The position numbers and the translations under genes are program-made. 64,000 bases of DNA from an uncultured Oscillibacter sp. (GTDB lineage: Bacteria; Bacillota; Clostridia; Oscillospirales; Oscillospiraceae): assembly GCA_910579435.1 (NCBI GenBank), contig CAJTVF010000006.1, positions 19,727 through 83,726 of the forward strand, written 5' to 3'. This document shows positions 25,928 to 34,849 of the stretch, piece after piece (position 1 is the stretch's first letter; the number at the start of each line of letters is the position of its first letter). A model generated the notes under the pieces. The model saw only the letters and a list, made by a program, of their open reading frames with translations. It was not told the DNA's origin and did not search any database.

Positions 25928-26383
25928 TTATTTCCGCCCCAGCTCCCGCCGGACGGCCTTGGTCAGAAGCTCCTGCCCCTCGGGGGAGCGGAGGGCCTCC
26001 AGCGCCGCGTCCCGCATCAGGGCCTGGAAGGAGGGGCTTTTCAGCAGCGCGCCGAAGACCGCGCCGTCCTCCTGCACCGCTGCCGGGCGGGGCTTCTTTT
26101 GAGCGGGGGGAGCCGCCGGGGCCCGGACCGGCTCCTCCTCCGGCACGCCCCCGGCCAGCCAGCCGTCCCCTTCGGCAGGGTCGTCGCTCTCGCCCCGGAG
26201 ATAGGGAAGGGTGACGCCGAAATAGTCCGCCAGCTTCCGCTGCTGGTCCTGAGTGGGCGTCTGGCGCCCGGACTCGAACTTCTCTATGGCCGTCCTGGGA
26301 AAGCCCAGGGCGGCGGAGAGGGCGGGGCAGCTGAGGCCCCGCCCCGTGCGAAGCGCCCCCAGGCGCTGCGCCATGGTTACCAT
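25928..26383 (-). CDS. XRE-family transcriptional regulator
   Basis: A 151-aa protein. The N-terminal Cro/C1 helix-turn-helix is at about residues 4-60 ('LGALRTGRGLSCPALSAALG', 'IEKFESGRQTPTQDQQRKLA'). A Pro/Ala-rich linker and a helical C-terminal part follow ('SPSFQALMRDAALEALRSPEG'). The start at 26383 is preferred because GGAGG lies 8 bp before it; an upstream in-frame ATG at 26398 overlaps the RBS. It is possibly co-transcribed with DUF1622. Confidence 0.88.
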   Translation of the reverse strand: MVTMAQRLGALRTGRGLSCPALSAALGFPRTAIEKFESGRQTPTQDQQRKLADYFGVTLPYLRGESDDPAEGDGWLAGGVPEEEPVRAPAAPPAQKKPRPAAVQEDGAVFGALLKSPSFQALMRDAALEALRSPEGQELLTKAVRRELGRK

Positions 26384-26434
26384 AGTGAAAACCTCCATTG
26401 GAAAAGCGGCTTTTGCCGCTTTTCGGGTCTTGTG

Positions 26435-26959
26435 TTACCGCTCCGGCAGGAGAACCAGTTCCCTGGCCCGCCGGGTGGCGTTCAGGTCGATGAGGCGCTG
26501 ATTGGAGCTGCCCCGGAAGCGGAGGGAGATGTCCTTCAGCGCCTCCACGAAACGTCCGTCCACCAGCACGTCCAGAAGGGACAGCAGCTCCTCCGTGGCC
26601 TCGCAGCGGGGATAGCTTCCCTCCGTCAGCAGCTCCTCGTAGGTGAAGCCGCTGAACGCCCAGATGTTCTTTTCCGGGTACGCCGCCCGCACCTTTCGCA
26701 GGAAGGGGAGGAGTGCCCGCTGGTTTTCCGGTTCAAAGGGCTCGCCGCCCAAAACCGTCAGGCCGCTGACATAGCTGGGGGAGAGGAGGGCGAGAATCCG
26801 GTCCTCCGTCTCCTCAGTAAAGGGCCGGCCGTAGTCAAAGGCCCAGGTCTGGGGCTGGAAGCAGTGCTCGCAGTGGTTGGTGCAGCCGGAGACGAAGAGG
26901 CTGACCCGGACGCCCTCGCCGTTGGCAACGTCGCAGTCTTTGATTTCTCCGTAATACAT
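26435..26959 (-). CDS. nrdG: anaerobic ribonucleotide reductase activating protein
   Basis: Radical-SAM activase (174 aa) that installs the glycyl radical on NrdD. The [4Fe-4S] motif CxxxCxxC is in 'SGCTNHCEHCFQP', and the SAM-binding 'VLGGEPFEPEN' follows. ATG 26959 lies 5 bp after the nrdD stop and gives the typical 'MYYGEIKDCDVANGEGVR'. The longer open frame upstream is a shadow of nrdD. Co-transcribed with nrdD. Confidence 0.95.
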   Translation of the reverse strand: MYYGEIKDCDVANGEGVRVSLFVSGCTNHCEHCFQPQTWAFDYGRPFTEETEDRILALLSPSYVSGLTVLGGEPFEPENQRALLPFLRKVRAAYPEKNIWAFSGFTYEELLTEGSYPRCEATEELLSLLDVLVDGRFVEALKDISLRFRGSSNQRLIDLNATRRARELVLLPER

Positions 26960-26964
26960 GGCCC

Positions 26965-29142
26965 TTACAGGTGCAGCACCCGGTCCCGGATCTCCTGGGT
27001 CCGGCCCTGGTTCCAGTACTGGGTCCCGATATAGCCGCAGGTCCGGCGGGCCACGTTCATCTTGTCCTGGTCCGTGTTTCCGCACTTGGGGCACTTCCAG
27101 ACCAGCTTGCCGTGCTCCTCCTCGATTCGGATTTCCCCGTCCCAGCCGCAGACCTGGCAGTAGTCGCTCTTGGTGTTCAGCTCGGCGTAGATGATGTTGT
27201 CATAGATGAATTTCATCACCTGGAGCACCGCTTCCAGGTTGTTCTGCATGTCCGGCACTTCCACATAGCTGATGGCGCCGCCGGGGGACAGGTGCTGGAA
27301 CTGGGCCTCGAACTTCAGCTTGTCAAAGGCGTTGATCTGCTCCGTCACATGGACGTGGTAGGAGTTTGTAATATAGCCCTTGTCGTTGATGCCCTCCACA
27401 ATGCCGAAGCGGCGCTGGAGGCACTTGGCGAACTTGTAGGTAGTGGACTCCAGGGGGGTGCCGTAGAGGCTGAAATCGATGTTGTGCTCCGCCTTCCACT
27501 TCCGGCAGGCGGCGTTCATGGTTTCCATGATCTCCAGGGCGAAGGGGGTGGCGGAGGGGTCCGTGTGGCTCTTGCCGGTCATGTACTTCACGCACTCGTA
27601 AAGCCCGGCGTAGCCCAGGGAGATGGTGGAGTAGCCGCCGTAGAGCAGCTTGTCGATGGGCTCGCCCTTCTTGAGCCGGGCGCAGGCGCCGTACTGCCAC
27701 AAAATGGGGGCCACGTCGGAGGGGGTGCCCAGCAGCCGCTCATGGCGGCACATCAGCGCCCGGTGGCACAGCTCCAGCCGCTCGTGGAAGATTTCCCAGA
27801 ATTTTTCGGTATTCCCGCCGGAGCTCAGGGCCACGTCCGGGAGGTTGATGGTCACCACGCCCTGGTTGAACCGCCCGTAGTACTTGGGCTTCCCGGTCTC
27901 CGGGTCCACGTAGGGCGTCAGGAAGCTGCGGCAGCCCATGCAGGTGTAGCAGTGGCCCTCGCCGTTCTTGTCCACCTTCAGCTCCAGCATCTTCTTCTCG
28001 GAGATATAGTCCGGGACCATCCGCTTGGCGGTGCATTTCGCCGCCAGCTTCGTGAGGTACCAGTAGGGGGAGTCCTCGTGGATGTTGTCCTCCTCCAGCA
28101 CGTAGATGAGCTTGGGGAAGGCGGGGGTAATCCACACGCCGTCCTCGTTCTTCACGCCCTCGTAACGCTGCTCCAGGGTCTCCTCGATGATAAGGGCCAG
28201 GTCCTTGCGCTCCTGGTCGTTCTTGGCCTCGCCGAGATACATGAAGACCGTGACGAAGGGGGCCTGCCCGTTGGTGGTCAGCAGGGTCAGCACCTGGTAC
28301 TGGATGGTCTGGACGCCGCCCCGGACCTCCTCCCGGAGGCGGGTCTCCACCAGCTTGGAGAGGCTGTCCTCGTCCAGGATAACGCCGATTTCCTTCAGCT
28401 CCTTTTCCACAATGACCCGGAGCTTTTTCCGGCTCACGTCCACGAAGGGGGCCAGGTGGGCCAGGGAGATAGACTGGCCGCCGTATTGGTTGGAAGCCAC
28501 CTGGGCCACGATCTGGGTGGCGATGTTGCAGGCGGTGGCGAAGCTGTGGGGCCGCTCAATGAGGGTCCCGGTGATGACGGTGCCGTTTTGCAGCATGTCC
28601 TCCAGGTTCACCAGGTCGCAGTTGTGCATGTGCTGGGCGAAGTAGTCGGAGTCGTGGAAGTGGATGATGCCCTCTTGATGGGCCTCCACGATCTCCTTGG
28701 GCAGCAGCAGCCGCTCGCTGAGGTCCCGGGAGACCTCGCCGGCCATGTAGTCCCGCTGGGTGGAGTTCACCACCGGGTTTTTGTTGGAGTTTTCCTGCTT
28801 GGCCTCCTCGTTGCAGCACTCAATGAGGCTGAGGATGCGGTCGTCCGTGGTGTTGCTCCGGCGGACCAGGGAGCGGGTATAGCGGTAGGTGACGTAGCTC
28901 TTCGCCACCTCGAAGGCCCCGTGGGCCATGATCTGGTATTCCACCAGGTCCTGAATTTCCTCTACGCCAGGGGAACGGCCCAGCTCCCTGCACGCCAGCT
29001 CCACGGATTCCGTGATCCGCTGGACCTGGGTGGAGGTCATGCGCTTTTCCGCGTCGATGCTCTCGTTGGCTCTGGTAATGGCTGACAGAATTTTGCTGAC
29101 GTCAAACGAGACCTCGGTGCCGTTTCTCTTGATAACTTTCAT
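26965..29142 (-). CDS. nrdD: anaerobic ribonucleoside-triphosphate reductase
   Basis: Class III reductase (725 aa) making dNTPs without oxygen. There is an N-terminal ATP-cone (about residues 1-95, 'MKVIKRNGTEVSFDVSKI'). The large barrel domain contains 'CYTCMGCRSFL'. Zinc-site cysteines occur as CxxC pairs near the end ('CQVCGWDG', 'CPKCGN'), and the glycyl-radical loop is 'RTCGYIG'. Start ATG 29142 is preceded by TAGGGGGATACAA. The frame is open to 29229, but the extension lies across the promoter and NrdR-like boxes. Confidence 0.96.
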   Translation of the reverse strand: MKVIKRNGTEVSFDVSKILSAITRANESIDAEKRMTSTQVQRITESVELACRELGRSPGVEEIQDLVEYQIMAHGAFEVAKSYVTYRYTRSLVRRSNTTDDRILSLIECCNEEAKQENSNKNPVVNSTQRDYMAGEVSRDLSERLLLPKEIVEAHQEGIIHFHDSDYFAQHMHNCDLVNLEDMLQNGTVITGTLIERPHSFATACNIATQIVAQVASNQYGGQSISLAHLAPFVDVSRKKLRVIVEKELKEIGVILDEDSLSKLVETRLREEVRGGVQTIQYQVLTLLTTNGQAPFVTVFMYLGEAKNDQERKDLALIIEETLEQRYEGVKNEDGVWITPAFPKLIYVLEEDNIHEDSPYWYLTKLAAKCTAKRMVPDYISEKKMLELKVDKNGEGHCYTCMGCRSFLTPYVDPETGKPKYYGRFNQGVVTINLPDVALSSGGNTEKFWEIFHERLELCHRALMCRHERLLGTPSDVAPILWQYGACARLKKGEPIDKLLYGGYSTISLGYAGLYECVKYMTGKSHTDPSATPFALEIMETMNAACRKWKAEHNIDFSLYGTPLESTTYKFAKCLQRRFGIVEGINDKGYITNSYHVHVTEQINAFDKLKFEAQFQHLSPGGAISYVEVPDMQNNLEAVLQVMKFIYDNIIYAELNTKSDYCQVCGWDGEIRIEEEHGKLVWKCPKCGNTDQDKMNVARRTCGYIGTQYWNQGRTQEIRDRVLHL

Positions 29143-29196
29143 TTGTATCCCCCTAGCAGTAATTATACCCGCAGTAGTAATCGTGTGTACGATTAC

Positions 29197-29249
29197 CACA
29201 ATACTTTGGCAATGGGGCGAGTATATCACACAAGATATAGGGGGCGCAA
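29197..29249 (-). promoter_or_regulatory. nrdDG promoter with two NrdR-like boxes
   Basis: On the minus strand, CCCCTATATCTTGTGT (29243-29228) and TTGCCAAAGTATTGTG (29212-29197) have their TTGTG cores 32 bp apart, the usual tandem NrdR spacing. A TTGCGC (29249-29244) and a TATACT (29224-29219) give a promoter with a long 19-bp spacer. Box 1 lies between -35 and -10, box 2 at the start of the transcript. Box 1 matches the NrdR consensus well, box 2 less so. An 8-bp palindrome (29177-29196) follows in the leader. Confidence 0.6.
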
Positions 29250-29392
29250 GTGTTTTTTGCGACTTTTCGGGAAAAATTTAGGGGAGCGGAAGGGTAAAAA
29301 AACAGCAACGTCAGGAGCGGCAAGGGTTTGGCTGGGTTTGGGAATAACTTCCATAAAATACATACAGAAGTCCCCCGCCCCGGAGGGGGCCG

Positions 29393-30100
29393 TCACTCCC
29401 CTTCCGCCAGCCGGTAGCCCACGCCCACCTCGGTGAAAAGATATTCCGGCTCGGCGGGGTTGCGCTCGATCTTGCGGCGGATGTTGGCCATGTTGACCCG
29501 GAGGATCTGATTCCCGCTTCCCGCCCGGGGGCCCCAGAGCTCTTTCATAATGAAGTCGTAGGTCAGCACCTTTCCGGCGTGCTTGCCAAGCAGGGCCACG
29601 ATGCGGAACTCGCTGAGGGTCAGCTTCACGTTTTCCCCCCGGACCAGCACCTGGTGCTTGTTGTAGTCGATGACCAGCTCCCCCACGGAATAGGTGCCCT
29701 TCTGGGCGATTTCGTCGTTGCCGCTGGCGGTGCGGGTGTGGCGGATGGCCGTGCGGACCCGGGCCAGCAGCTCGGCGGTGCCGAAGGGCTTGGTCAGATA
29801 GTCGTCGGCCCCCTGGTCCAGGGCCGTCACCTTGTCCCGCTCGTGGGAGCGGGCGGAGACCACCACCACCGGCAGGCTGGACCAGCTCCGCAGCTGCCGG
29901 AGGATGTCCAGCCCGTCCATGTCGGGCAGGCCCAAATCCAAAATCACCAGATCCGGGCAGTGGGAGGAGATCATGGAAAGCCCCTCCGCCCCGGTGCGGG
30001 CCTGGATGGTCTCGTAGCCCTGGCCGTCCAGCACGGCGGCGATGAACTGGGCGATGTTCTTCTCGTCCTCGACAATCAGGATTTTTTCCCGGATATTCAT
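29393..30100 (-). CDS. OmpR-family response regulator, KdpE-like
   Basis: A 235-aa regulator. The receiver domain is residues 5-118: 'VEDEKN', Asp in 'VILDLGLPDMDGL', Lys in 'DYLTKPFG'. The winged-helix domain is about 140-232 ('LTLSEFRIVALLGKHAGKVL', 'NIRRKIERNPAEPEYLFTEVGVGYRL'). Sequence and partner kinase are of the KdpE type. Its gene overlaps the kinase gene by 4 bp. No kdpABC is nearby; the only potassium system in the window is trkH-trkA at its left end. Confidence 0.92.
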   Translation of the reverse strand: MNIREKILIVEDEKNIAQFIAAVLDGQGYETIQARTGAEGLSMISSHCPDLVILDLGLPDMDGLDILRQLRSWSSLPVVVVSARSHERDKVTALDQGADDYLTKPFGTAELLARVRTAIRHTRTASGNDEIAQKGTYSVGELVIDYNKHQVLVRGENVKLTLSEFRIVALLGKHAGKVLTYDFIMKELWGPRAGSGNQILRVNMANIRRKIERNPAEPEYLFTEVGVGYRLAEGE

Positions 30101-31176
30101 ATGGATACCTCCTGGCGGGCCGTGGGCAGGCGGAAGGACAGCTCCGCGCCCTGGGGCAGATTTTTGGCGGAAATGGTCCCCCCGTGGGCCAGGACGATGG
30201 CCCGGCAGACGGAGAGGCCCAGGCCCATGTTCCGTTTTCCGTCCCCGTCCGGGGGGCGGCGGGATTTGAGGCGGCCGTCAAACAGGTTGTCCAGCTCCTC
30301 CTTGGGGATGCCGGCGCCGTCGTCCCGGACGGTGATCCGGGCGCTGTCCTCCTCCGCCTCCAGGAGCAGGGCGATGTTGGCGGCCCGACCGTGAACGACG
30401 GCGTTTTCCAGGAGGTTGGCCAGCACCTGCTCCATGAGGATGGGGTCCATGGGGACCATCAGCAGCTCCTCCGGGGCGGAGACGGTGACGCTCACGTGGG
30501 GAAAGCGGCGGCGGAACTTCTGGGCCGCGGCCCCCAGGACCTCCTCGGCGGGCTCAGGCTCCTTGGCGATGCGGGCCTGCGTGTCCCCCATCCGGGTGAT
30601 GGAGAGGAGGTTTTCCACCACCCGGATCAGCCACTGGGCCTCCTCCCGGGCGTTTTCCAGCAGCTCCCGCTGCTCCTGGCTGGAGAGGCCGGGGTTCTCC
30701 AGCACGGCGGAGGTGGACCCCACGATGGACGTCAGGGGGGTGCGGATGTCATGGGAGACGGAACGGAGGAGGTTGGCCCGCATCTTCTCCCGCTCGCTTT
30801 CCGCCAGGAGATTGGCCTGGCGCTTGGCCTGGGCGGTGAGGGTGCAGGTGATGAGAGAGACCATCAACAGCGTGAAGAAGGTGAGGGGATAGCCGGAGAG
30901 GCTCAGGTTGAAGGCCCAATAGGGGTAGGTGAACACGAAGTTGACGCAGACCATGCCCAGCACCGTGGCGATGAAGCCGAAAAGGTAGCCGGTGGTGAGC
31001 CGGGAGATCAGCAGCACCGCCAGCACGAAGACCGGCGGGGCGAAGCCCTCGATGACGCCCGCGTTCTGAAGGAAGAAGCAGAGGGCCACGGCGCAGGAAA
31101 AAATACCCGCGGTAAGGGCCAGGTCCCGCCAGGAGAAGGGGAACAGGGGGGAGGCCCAGGGCTTGCGGAAGGTCAT
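30097..31176 (-). CDS. sensor histidine kinase with DUF4118 domain (short KdpD-like)
   Basis: A 359-aa kinase. The N-terminal four-helix DUF4118 membrane domain is about residues 15-115. The H-box is 'LLRSVSHDIRTPLTSIVGS', the N-box 'LANLLENAVVHG', then 'VRDDGAGIPKEELDNLFDG' and the G-box 'GLGLSVCRAIVLAHGG'. The large N-terminal KdpD/USP sensor half of classical KdpD is absent. This matches the truncated KdpD forms of Clostridia thought to control Trk/Ktr systems. It is transcribed from a promoter inside the end of the upstream flippase gene. Confidence 0.92.
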   Translation of the reverse strand: MTFRKPWASPLFPFSWRDLALTAGIFSCAVALCFFLQNAGVIEGFAPPVFVLAVLLISRLTTGYLFGFIATVLGMVCVNFVFTYPYWAFNLSLSGYPLTFFTLLMVSLITCTLTAQAKRQANLLAESEREKMRANLLRSVSHDIRTPLTSIVGSTSAVLENPGLSSQEQRELLENAREEAQWLIRVVENLLSITRMGDTQARIAKEPEPAEEVLGAAAQKFRRRFPHVSVTVSAPEELLMVPMDPILMEQVLANLLENAVVHGRAANIALLLEAEEDSARITVRDDGAGIPKEELDNLFDGRLKSRRPPDGDGKRNMGLGLSVCRAIVLAHGGTISAKNLPQGAELSFRLPTARQEVSI

Positions 31177-31210
31177 GGCGGAAGCTCCTTTCTAAAATGG
31201 CGTTTTCACC

Positions 31211-31239
31211 ATTATAACAGGAGTTCCCCCATAATTCAA
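31211..31239 (-). promoter_or_regulatory. promoter of the KdpD/KdpE-like operon
   Basis: Minus strand TTGAAT (31239-31234), 17-bp spacer, TATAAT (31216-31211), 35 bp before the kinase start. It overlaps the last codon of the SpoVB-like gene. Confidence 0.75.
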
Positions 31240-32747
31240 TTGCCGGCCTTCCGCCCGCTTCCGAACAGGCCCCGGAGCCACAGAACGTCCCTCCAGCCCA
31301 CCACCCGGAACAACAGCCACAAGGAGCCCAGCGCCAGAAGATAACACCCCATGGGGACCAGGGCCCCCGCCGCCCCCGCCTGGGGCCGGAGAAGGAACAC
31401 GGGCAGGGCGGCCGCCGCTCCGCAGAGGGAGGCCCGCGCCGCCGGGCCGGGGGAGAACCGCAGGCCCGCCGACTTCCCCAGCCGCCGGAGGCTCAGGGCG
31501 AAGTTCACCAGATGGGAGGCGGCGAAGCTGAAATAGTAGCCCCCCATGCCGAACCGGGGCAGCAGCAGCCAGAGGAGGGCCACGTCCAGCAGGTTTGTCA
31601 GCAGGTTGTACCGGGCGTTGGCGCTCTGCTGGCCCAGGCCCTTGCACATGGCGTCCACCACGATATCCAGGTAGAGAATGGGGACCAGGGGGGCGTAGAG
31701 CCGGAGGCAGGCCCCGGCGGCCTCGCTGCGGTAGAGCAGCTCCCCCAGGGGCCGGGCGGCGGCGAAAACGGCCCCTCCGGCGCAGACGCCGAAGAGCCAG
31801 GAGACCCGGAGGCCCTGCCGGGCCAGATACCGGACCCGGACCCGGCCCGGATTCCGCGCGCAGCGGGAGAACTCCGCCACCAGCAGGTCCGCCAGGGAGG
31901 CCAGAATGGCCGTGGGGAACATCAGCACCGGGAACACCATGCCGTGGAGCACGCCGTAGTCCGCCATGGCGTTGACGGTCCCGGCGTAGAGGGCCAGGCG
32001 GCGGGGGATGATGAGGTTTTCCACGGTGTTCAGCCCCGCCCGGAGGTCGTCCGCCACGCCCACGGGCAGGGACAGGCCGAAGACCCGCCGCCAGGGGGGC
32101 CGGTCCTCCCGGCCCAGGGGAGCGCCCTCCTGCCGGAGGACCCACAGGGCCCCCAGGGACAGCGCCCCGGCGGCGGAGGACCCCAGGGCCACCGACAGGC
32201 AGGCCCGGGCCGTATCCCCGCCCGCCCAGCGGGCCAGGAGGACAAAGGTGACGGCGATGGCGCAGCCCTGCTCCAGGAATTCCACCGCCACCAGGGTCCG
32301 CAGCCGCCCGGCGGCGGTGAAGAGGCCGGTCATCACGCCGTTGAGGCAGCTGACGGGCAGGAAGAGGGCAAAGGCCCGGAGGGCCGCCTCCCCGGCGGCG
32401 TCCCCCATCCAGCCCCCGGCGATCTGAGGGGCGAAGACCCAGAGCCCCGCCGCCGTGGGCAGGGCGAAGAGGAGGCAGTACCGGACGCAGCCCCGCAGGG
32501 CGGGACGGACGCTCCGCCGCCGGCCCAGGGCCTCGGCGGAGAGGTAGAGGGCGCAGGTCCGGGCCCCGGAGGAGCCCAGGGTAAAGGCCAGCATCCGCAC
32601 GGAGAGAATCAGCTGCAAAAGGCCCACCCCGGCGGCGCCAATCCGGCCGGAGAGGTAGACCTGAAAGCTCATGCCCGCAAGACGCAGGGCCAGGTTGGCC
32701 CCGGTGAGTAGCAGAGCGCCGTAGAACATGGTGCTTCCCTTTTTCAA
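31236..32747 (-). CDS. SpoVB-like oligosaccharide/lipid flippase (MVF/MATE superfamily)
   Basis: A 503-aa membrane protein with about 12-14 helices, of the polysaccharide-biosynthesis/SpoVB group. These move lipid-linked sugars across the membrane, for spore cortex or other envelope polymers. It opens 'GSTMFYGALLLTGANLALRLAG', with 'NTVENLIIPRRLAL' and 'MVFPVLMFPTAILASLADLLV', typical of SpoVB homologues. The GC-rich sequence generates long spurious frames on both strands. Whether it is the true SpoVB or a paralogue cannot be decided here. Confidence 0.85.
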   Translation of the reverse strand: MKKGSTMFYGALLLTGANLALRLAGMSFQVYLSGRIGAAGVGLLQLILSVRMLAFTLGSSGARTCALYLSAEALGRRRSVRPALRGCVRYCLLFALPTAAGLWVFAPQIAGGWMGDAAGEAALRAFALFLPVSCLNGVMTGLFTAAGRLRTLVAVEFLEQGCAIAVTFVLLARWAGGDTARACLSVALGSSAAGALSLGALWVLRQEGAPLGREDRPPWRRVFGLSLPVGVADDLRAGLNTVENLIIPRRLALYAGTVNAMADYGVLHGMVFPVLMFPTAILASLADLLVAEFSRCARNPGRVRVRYLARQGLRVSWLFGVCAGGAVFAAARPLGELLYRSEAAGACLRLYAPLVPILYLDIVVDAMCKGLGQQSANARYNLLTNLLDVALLWLLLPRFGMGGYYFSFAASHLVNFALSLRRLGKSAGLRFSPGPAARASLCGAAAALPVFLLRPQAGAAGALVPMGCYLLALGSLWLLFRVVGWRDVLWLRGLFGSGRKAGN

Positions 32748-32807
32748 AACAACACCCCCGTCCTACACTATATGGACGAGAGGGAGCGGGTAGGACAAAA
32801 AGGGGGG

Positions 32808-32837
32808 TTGAACCGGCGGCGGGAAGTGTGGTAAAAT
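32808..32837 (+). promoter_or_regulatory. promoter of the PhzF-like gene
   Basis: TTGAAC (32808-32813), 18-bp spacer, TAAAAT (32832-32837), followed by GGGGGAAGAGG before ATG 32874. Confidence 0.55.
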
Positions 32838-32873
32838 AAGACAAATATTGCCGTGTTATAGGGGGAAGAGGCT

Positions 32874-33683
32874 ATGAGGCAGTACATTGCGGACGCCTTC
32901 GCGGAGGAGCTGTTTACGGGAAACCCGGCGGCGGTGCTTCCCTGCAAGCAGATGCCGGAGGCGGCGCTTATGCAGAGCGTCGCCATAGAGAACAACTATT
33001 CGGAGACCGCCTTCGTTGTGAAAACGGGTTCCGGGACCTATGACCTGCGGTGGTTTACCCCCAGCGGGGAGATCGACCTCTGCGGCCATGCCACCCTGGC
33101 GTCGGCCTACGTCGTCAGTGAGTTTGTGGAGCCCGGCGTTTCGGAGATGCGCTTTCAGACCCTGAGCGGGGAACTGCGGGCCATGCGGGAGGGGGACTGG
33201 ATTACCCTGGATTTTCCCGTTGGGAAAACCAGGCCCGTCCCGGTGACGGAGGCGATGCTGGCCGCCACGGACGGCCTGGCCCGGGAGGCGTATTTTGACG
33301 GCGGGGACCTGGTGCTCACCGTGGGAAGCGAGGAAGAGCTGGCCCGGTTTGTCCCCAACGACGGGTTGATTTTAAAGCTGGACGGCCTGCGGGACGGGCT
33401 GGGGCTGATTCTGACCGCCCCTTCCGCCGAGTACGATTTTGTGTCCCGGTACTTCTACCCCTGTTCTTATCCCAGGGCCCATGTCATGGAGGACCCCGTA
33501 ACAGGGCGGGCTCACACCTTCCTGGCCCCTGTTTGGGCAAAGAAGCTGGGAAAAACCCGCATGACGGCCCGGCAGATTTCCCGGCGGGGCGGCGTGGTGG
33601 CCGTCCGGCTGGAAGGAGGCCGGGTCTTCTTGGGGGGAAAGGTCGTTCTGTTCATGGAGGGGGAAATCCCCTTTGATTTATAG
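32874..33683 (+). CDS. PhzF-family isomerase/epimerase
   Basis: A 269-aa protein of the PhzF family (diaminopimelate-epimerase fold). The N-terminal 'VDAFTxxxFxGNPAAV'-type motif reads 'IADAFAEELFTGNPAAVLP'. The catalytic Glu lies in 'NNYSETAFV', followed by 'RWFTPSGEIDLCGHATLASA'. The C-terminal 'MEDPVTGRAHTFLAP' has Arg where most relatives have Ser. The substrate is unknown. It is monocistronic and is followed by a MITE-like element. Confidence 0.9.
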   Translation: MRQYIADAFAEELFTGNPAAVLPCKQMPEAALMQSVAIENNYSETAFVVKTGSGTYDLRWFTPSGEIDLCGHATLASAYVVSEFVEPGVSEMRFQTLSGELRAMREGDWITLDFPVGKTRPVPVTEAMLAATDGLAREAYFDGGDLVLTVGSEEELARFVPNDGLILKLDGLRDGLGLILTAPSAEYDFVSRYFYPCSYPRAHVMEDPVTGRAHTFLAPVWAKKLGKTRMTARQISRRGGVVAVRLEGGRVFLGGKVVLFMEGEIPFDL

Positions 33684-33716
33684 GCGGGGCCTTCGGCTCT
33701 TTTCGGGAGCGTCATT

Positions 33717-33883
33717 TTAAGGAACCACTGATGAAATCCCCGCACACAGCTTCACGCCATAAATTCCCGCTGGACTGCGTTAGAAAATCTTGAAATCCGT
33801 CAGGATTCCTGCGATTTTCTTCCTTGTCAGCAGAAATTTCTGGCGCAAATCTGCACACGTTGATTTAATCAGTGCTTCCTTAA
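33717..33883 (+). mobile_element. MITE-like element A, copy 2 (167 bp)
   Basis: Flanked by TTAA on both sides. Left end TTAAGGAACCACTGATGA, right end the complement of TTAAGGAAGCACTGATTA. Highly similar to copies 1 and 3 over its full length. It lies between the PhzF-like gene and the racemase gene, 33 bp before the latter's start, so any promoter of the racemase gene must be within or upstream of the element. Confidence 0.85.
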
Positions 33884-33916
33884 TGGAATCAAACGCACAC
33901 AAAGGAGAAAACGCAT

Positions 33917-34561
33917 ATGAAAATTGCCGTCATCGCCGGGACTCCGGTAGACACCCAGATGGGTGTGGACCTTTTAAAGAGAAAGGGAGCGGAGGGGACC
34001 GGCTTCCCCGTCTCCCGGACCCCGGAGGAGCAGACCGCCTTCCAGGTGGGCTCCCAGTCCGCCCGGGAGGAGGCCGTGGGGGCCATACTGGACCAAATCA
34101 AGGCCCGGGGCCTGGAGCGGGTCCTTCTCTACTGCAACTCTCTCAGCGCCACCATCGACGCCCACGCCCTGGCGGAGGCCCGGGGACTTCGCGTGTGGAC
34201 GCCCATGGACGTCTACGGCGAAATCGCCCGGAAGAACCGCCGGGTGGGCGTCCTGGCCGCCAACTGCCAGGGGGCCGCCGGGGTGGAGCGGGCCATGGTG
34301 AACGCTTCGCCGGATACCCTGGTGTTTGGCACGGCGAACCTGCGGCTGGTGCTGGGAGTGGAGGCGGGAACGCCGCCGGAGGCTCTTGTGGAGGACTGCG
34401 GCCTGGAGACTCTGCTCCGCTTCTTCGAGCAAAACGGGGCGGAGGCGGTGGTGCTGGGCTGCACCCACTTTCCCTATGTGAAGGAGGCCCTGCAAGGGCG
34501 GACGAGCCTCCCCGTCCTGGACCCGGCGGAGCGGCTGGCGGAGCTAGTCCTGGCCCCCTGA
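33917..34561 (+). CDS. aspartate/glutamate racemase family protein
   Basis: A 214-aa PLP-independent racemase fold with both catalytic cysteines: 'LLYCNSLSATID' (about residue 75) and 'VVLGCTHFPYVKEAL' (about 179). It is shorter than MurI (about 260 aa) and lacks the MurI N-terminal 'FDSGVGG'. It is therefore more likely an aspartate racemase-like enzyme or hydantoin-type relative. The substrate is not deducible. A MITE-like element separates it from the gene upstream. Confidence 0.85.
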   Translation: MKIAVIAGTPVDTQMGVDLLKRKGAEGTGFPVSRTPEEQTAFQVGSQSAREEAVGAILDQIKARGLERVLLYCNSLSATIDAHALAEARGLRVWTPMDVYGEIARKNRRVGVLAANCQGAAGVERAMVNASPDTLVFGTANLRLVLGVEAGTPPEALVEDCGLETLLRFFEQNGAEAVVLGCTHFPYVKEALQGRTSLPVLDPAERLAELVLAP

Positions 34562-34588
34562 GCACGGTAATTTTCAAGTAAACGATTA

Positions 34589-34633
34589 CGCGCCGCCCCT
34601 CTGGAAAACGGAGGCGCGGCGTTCTCTTTTTCC
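34589..34633 (+). terminator. terminator after the racemase-like gene
   Basis: GC-rich stem around CGCCGCCCCTC...GAGGCGCGGCG with one mismatch/bulge, followed by TTCTCTTTTT. Confidence 0.75.
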
Positions 34634-34711
34634 CAGGACCGGGAAGCCCCCGGGGCCGAAAACGTTCCGCAGGAAATGGCAAAATTTCCAGAAAAATTGC
34701 CGTTCACAGAC

Positions 34712-34740
34712 TGGACATTTTTAGAAGAAGGGTGTACAAT
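34712..34740 (+). promoter_or_regulatory. rnf operon promoter and leader
   Basis: TGGACA (34712-34717), 17-bp spacer, TACAAT (34735-34740). The transcript would have a GC-rich leader of about 100 nt before rnfC, with no recognised riboswitch. Confidence 0.65.
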
Positions 34741-34849
34741 GCAAGGAAGTATGTGATAGTCTGTCCAGGCACGTCAGCCCGTCCCGACGGTGGGCGGTCT
34801 ACCCGTCCGCGCCCGGGCCGCTGTCAGCAGTAAAAAATGAGGTGAAATA

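Noticed and set aside
26971..29085. 704-aa plus-strand open frame opposite nrdD
   Set aside because: Antisense shadow of a strongly conserved gene; composition Val/Leu/Gly/His-rich with no recognisable motif.
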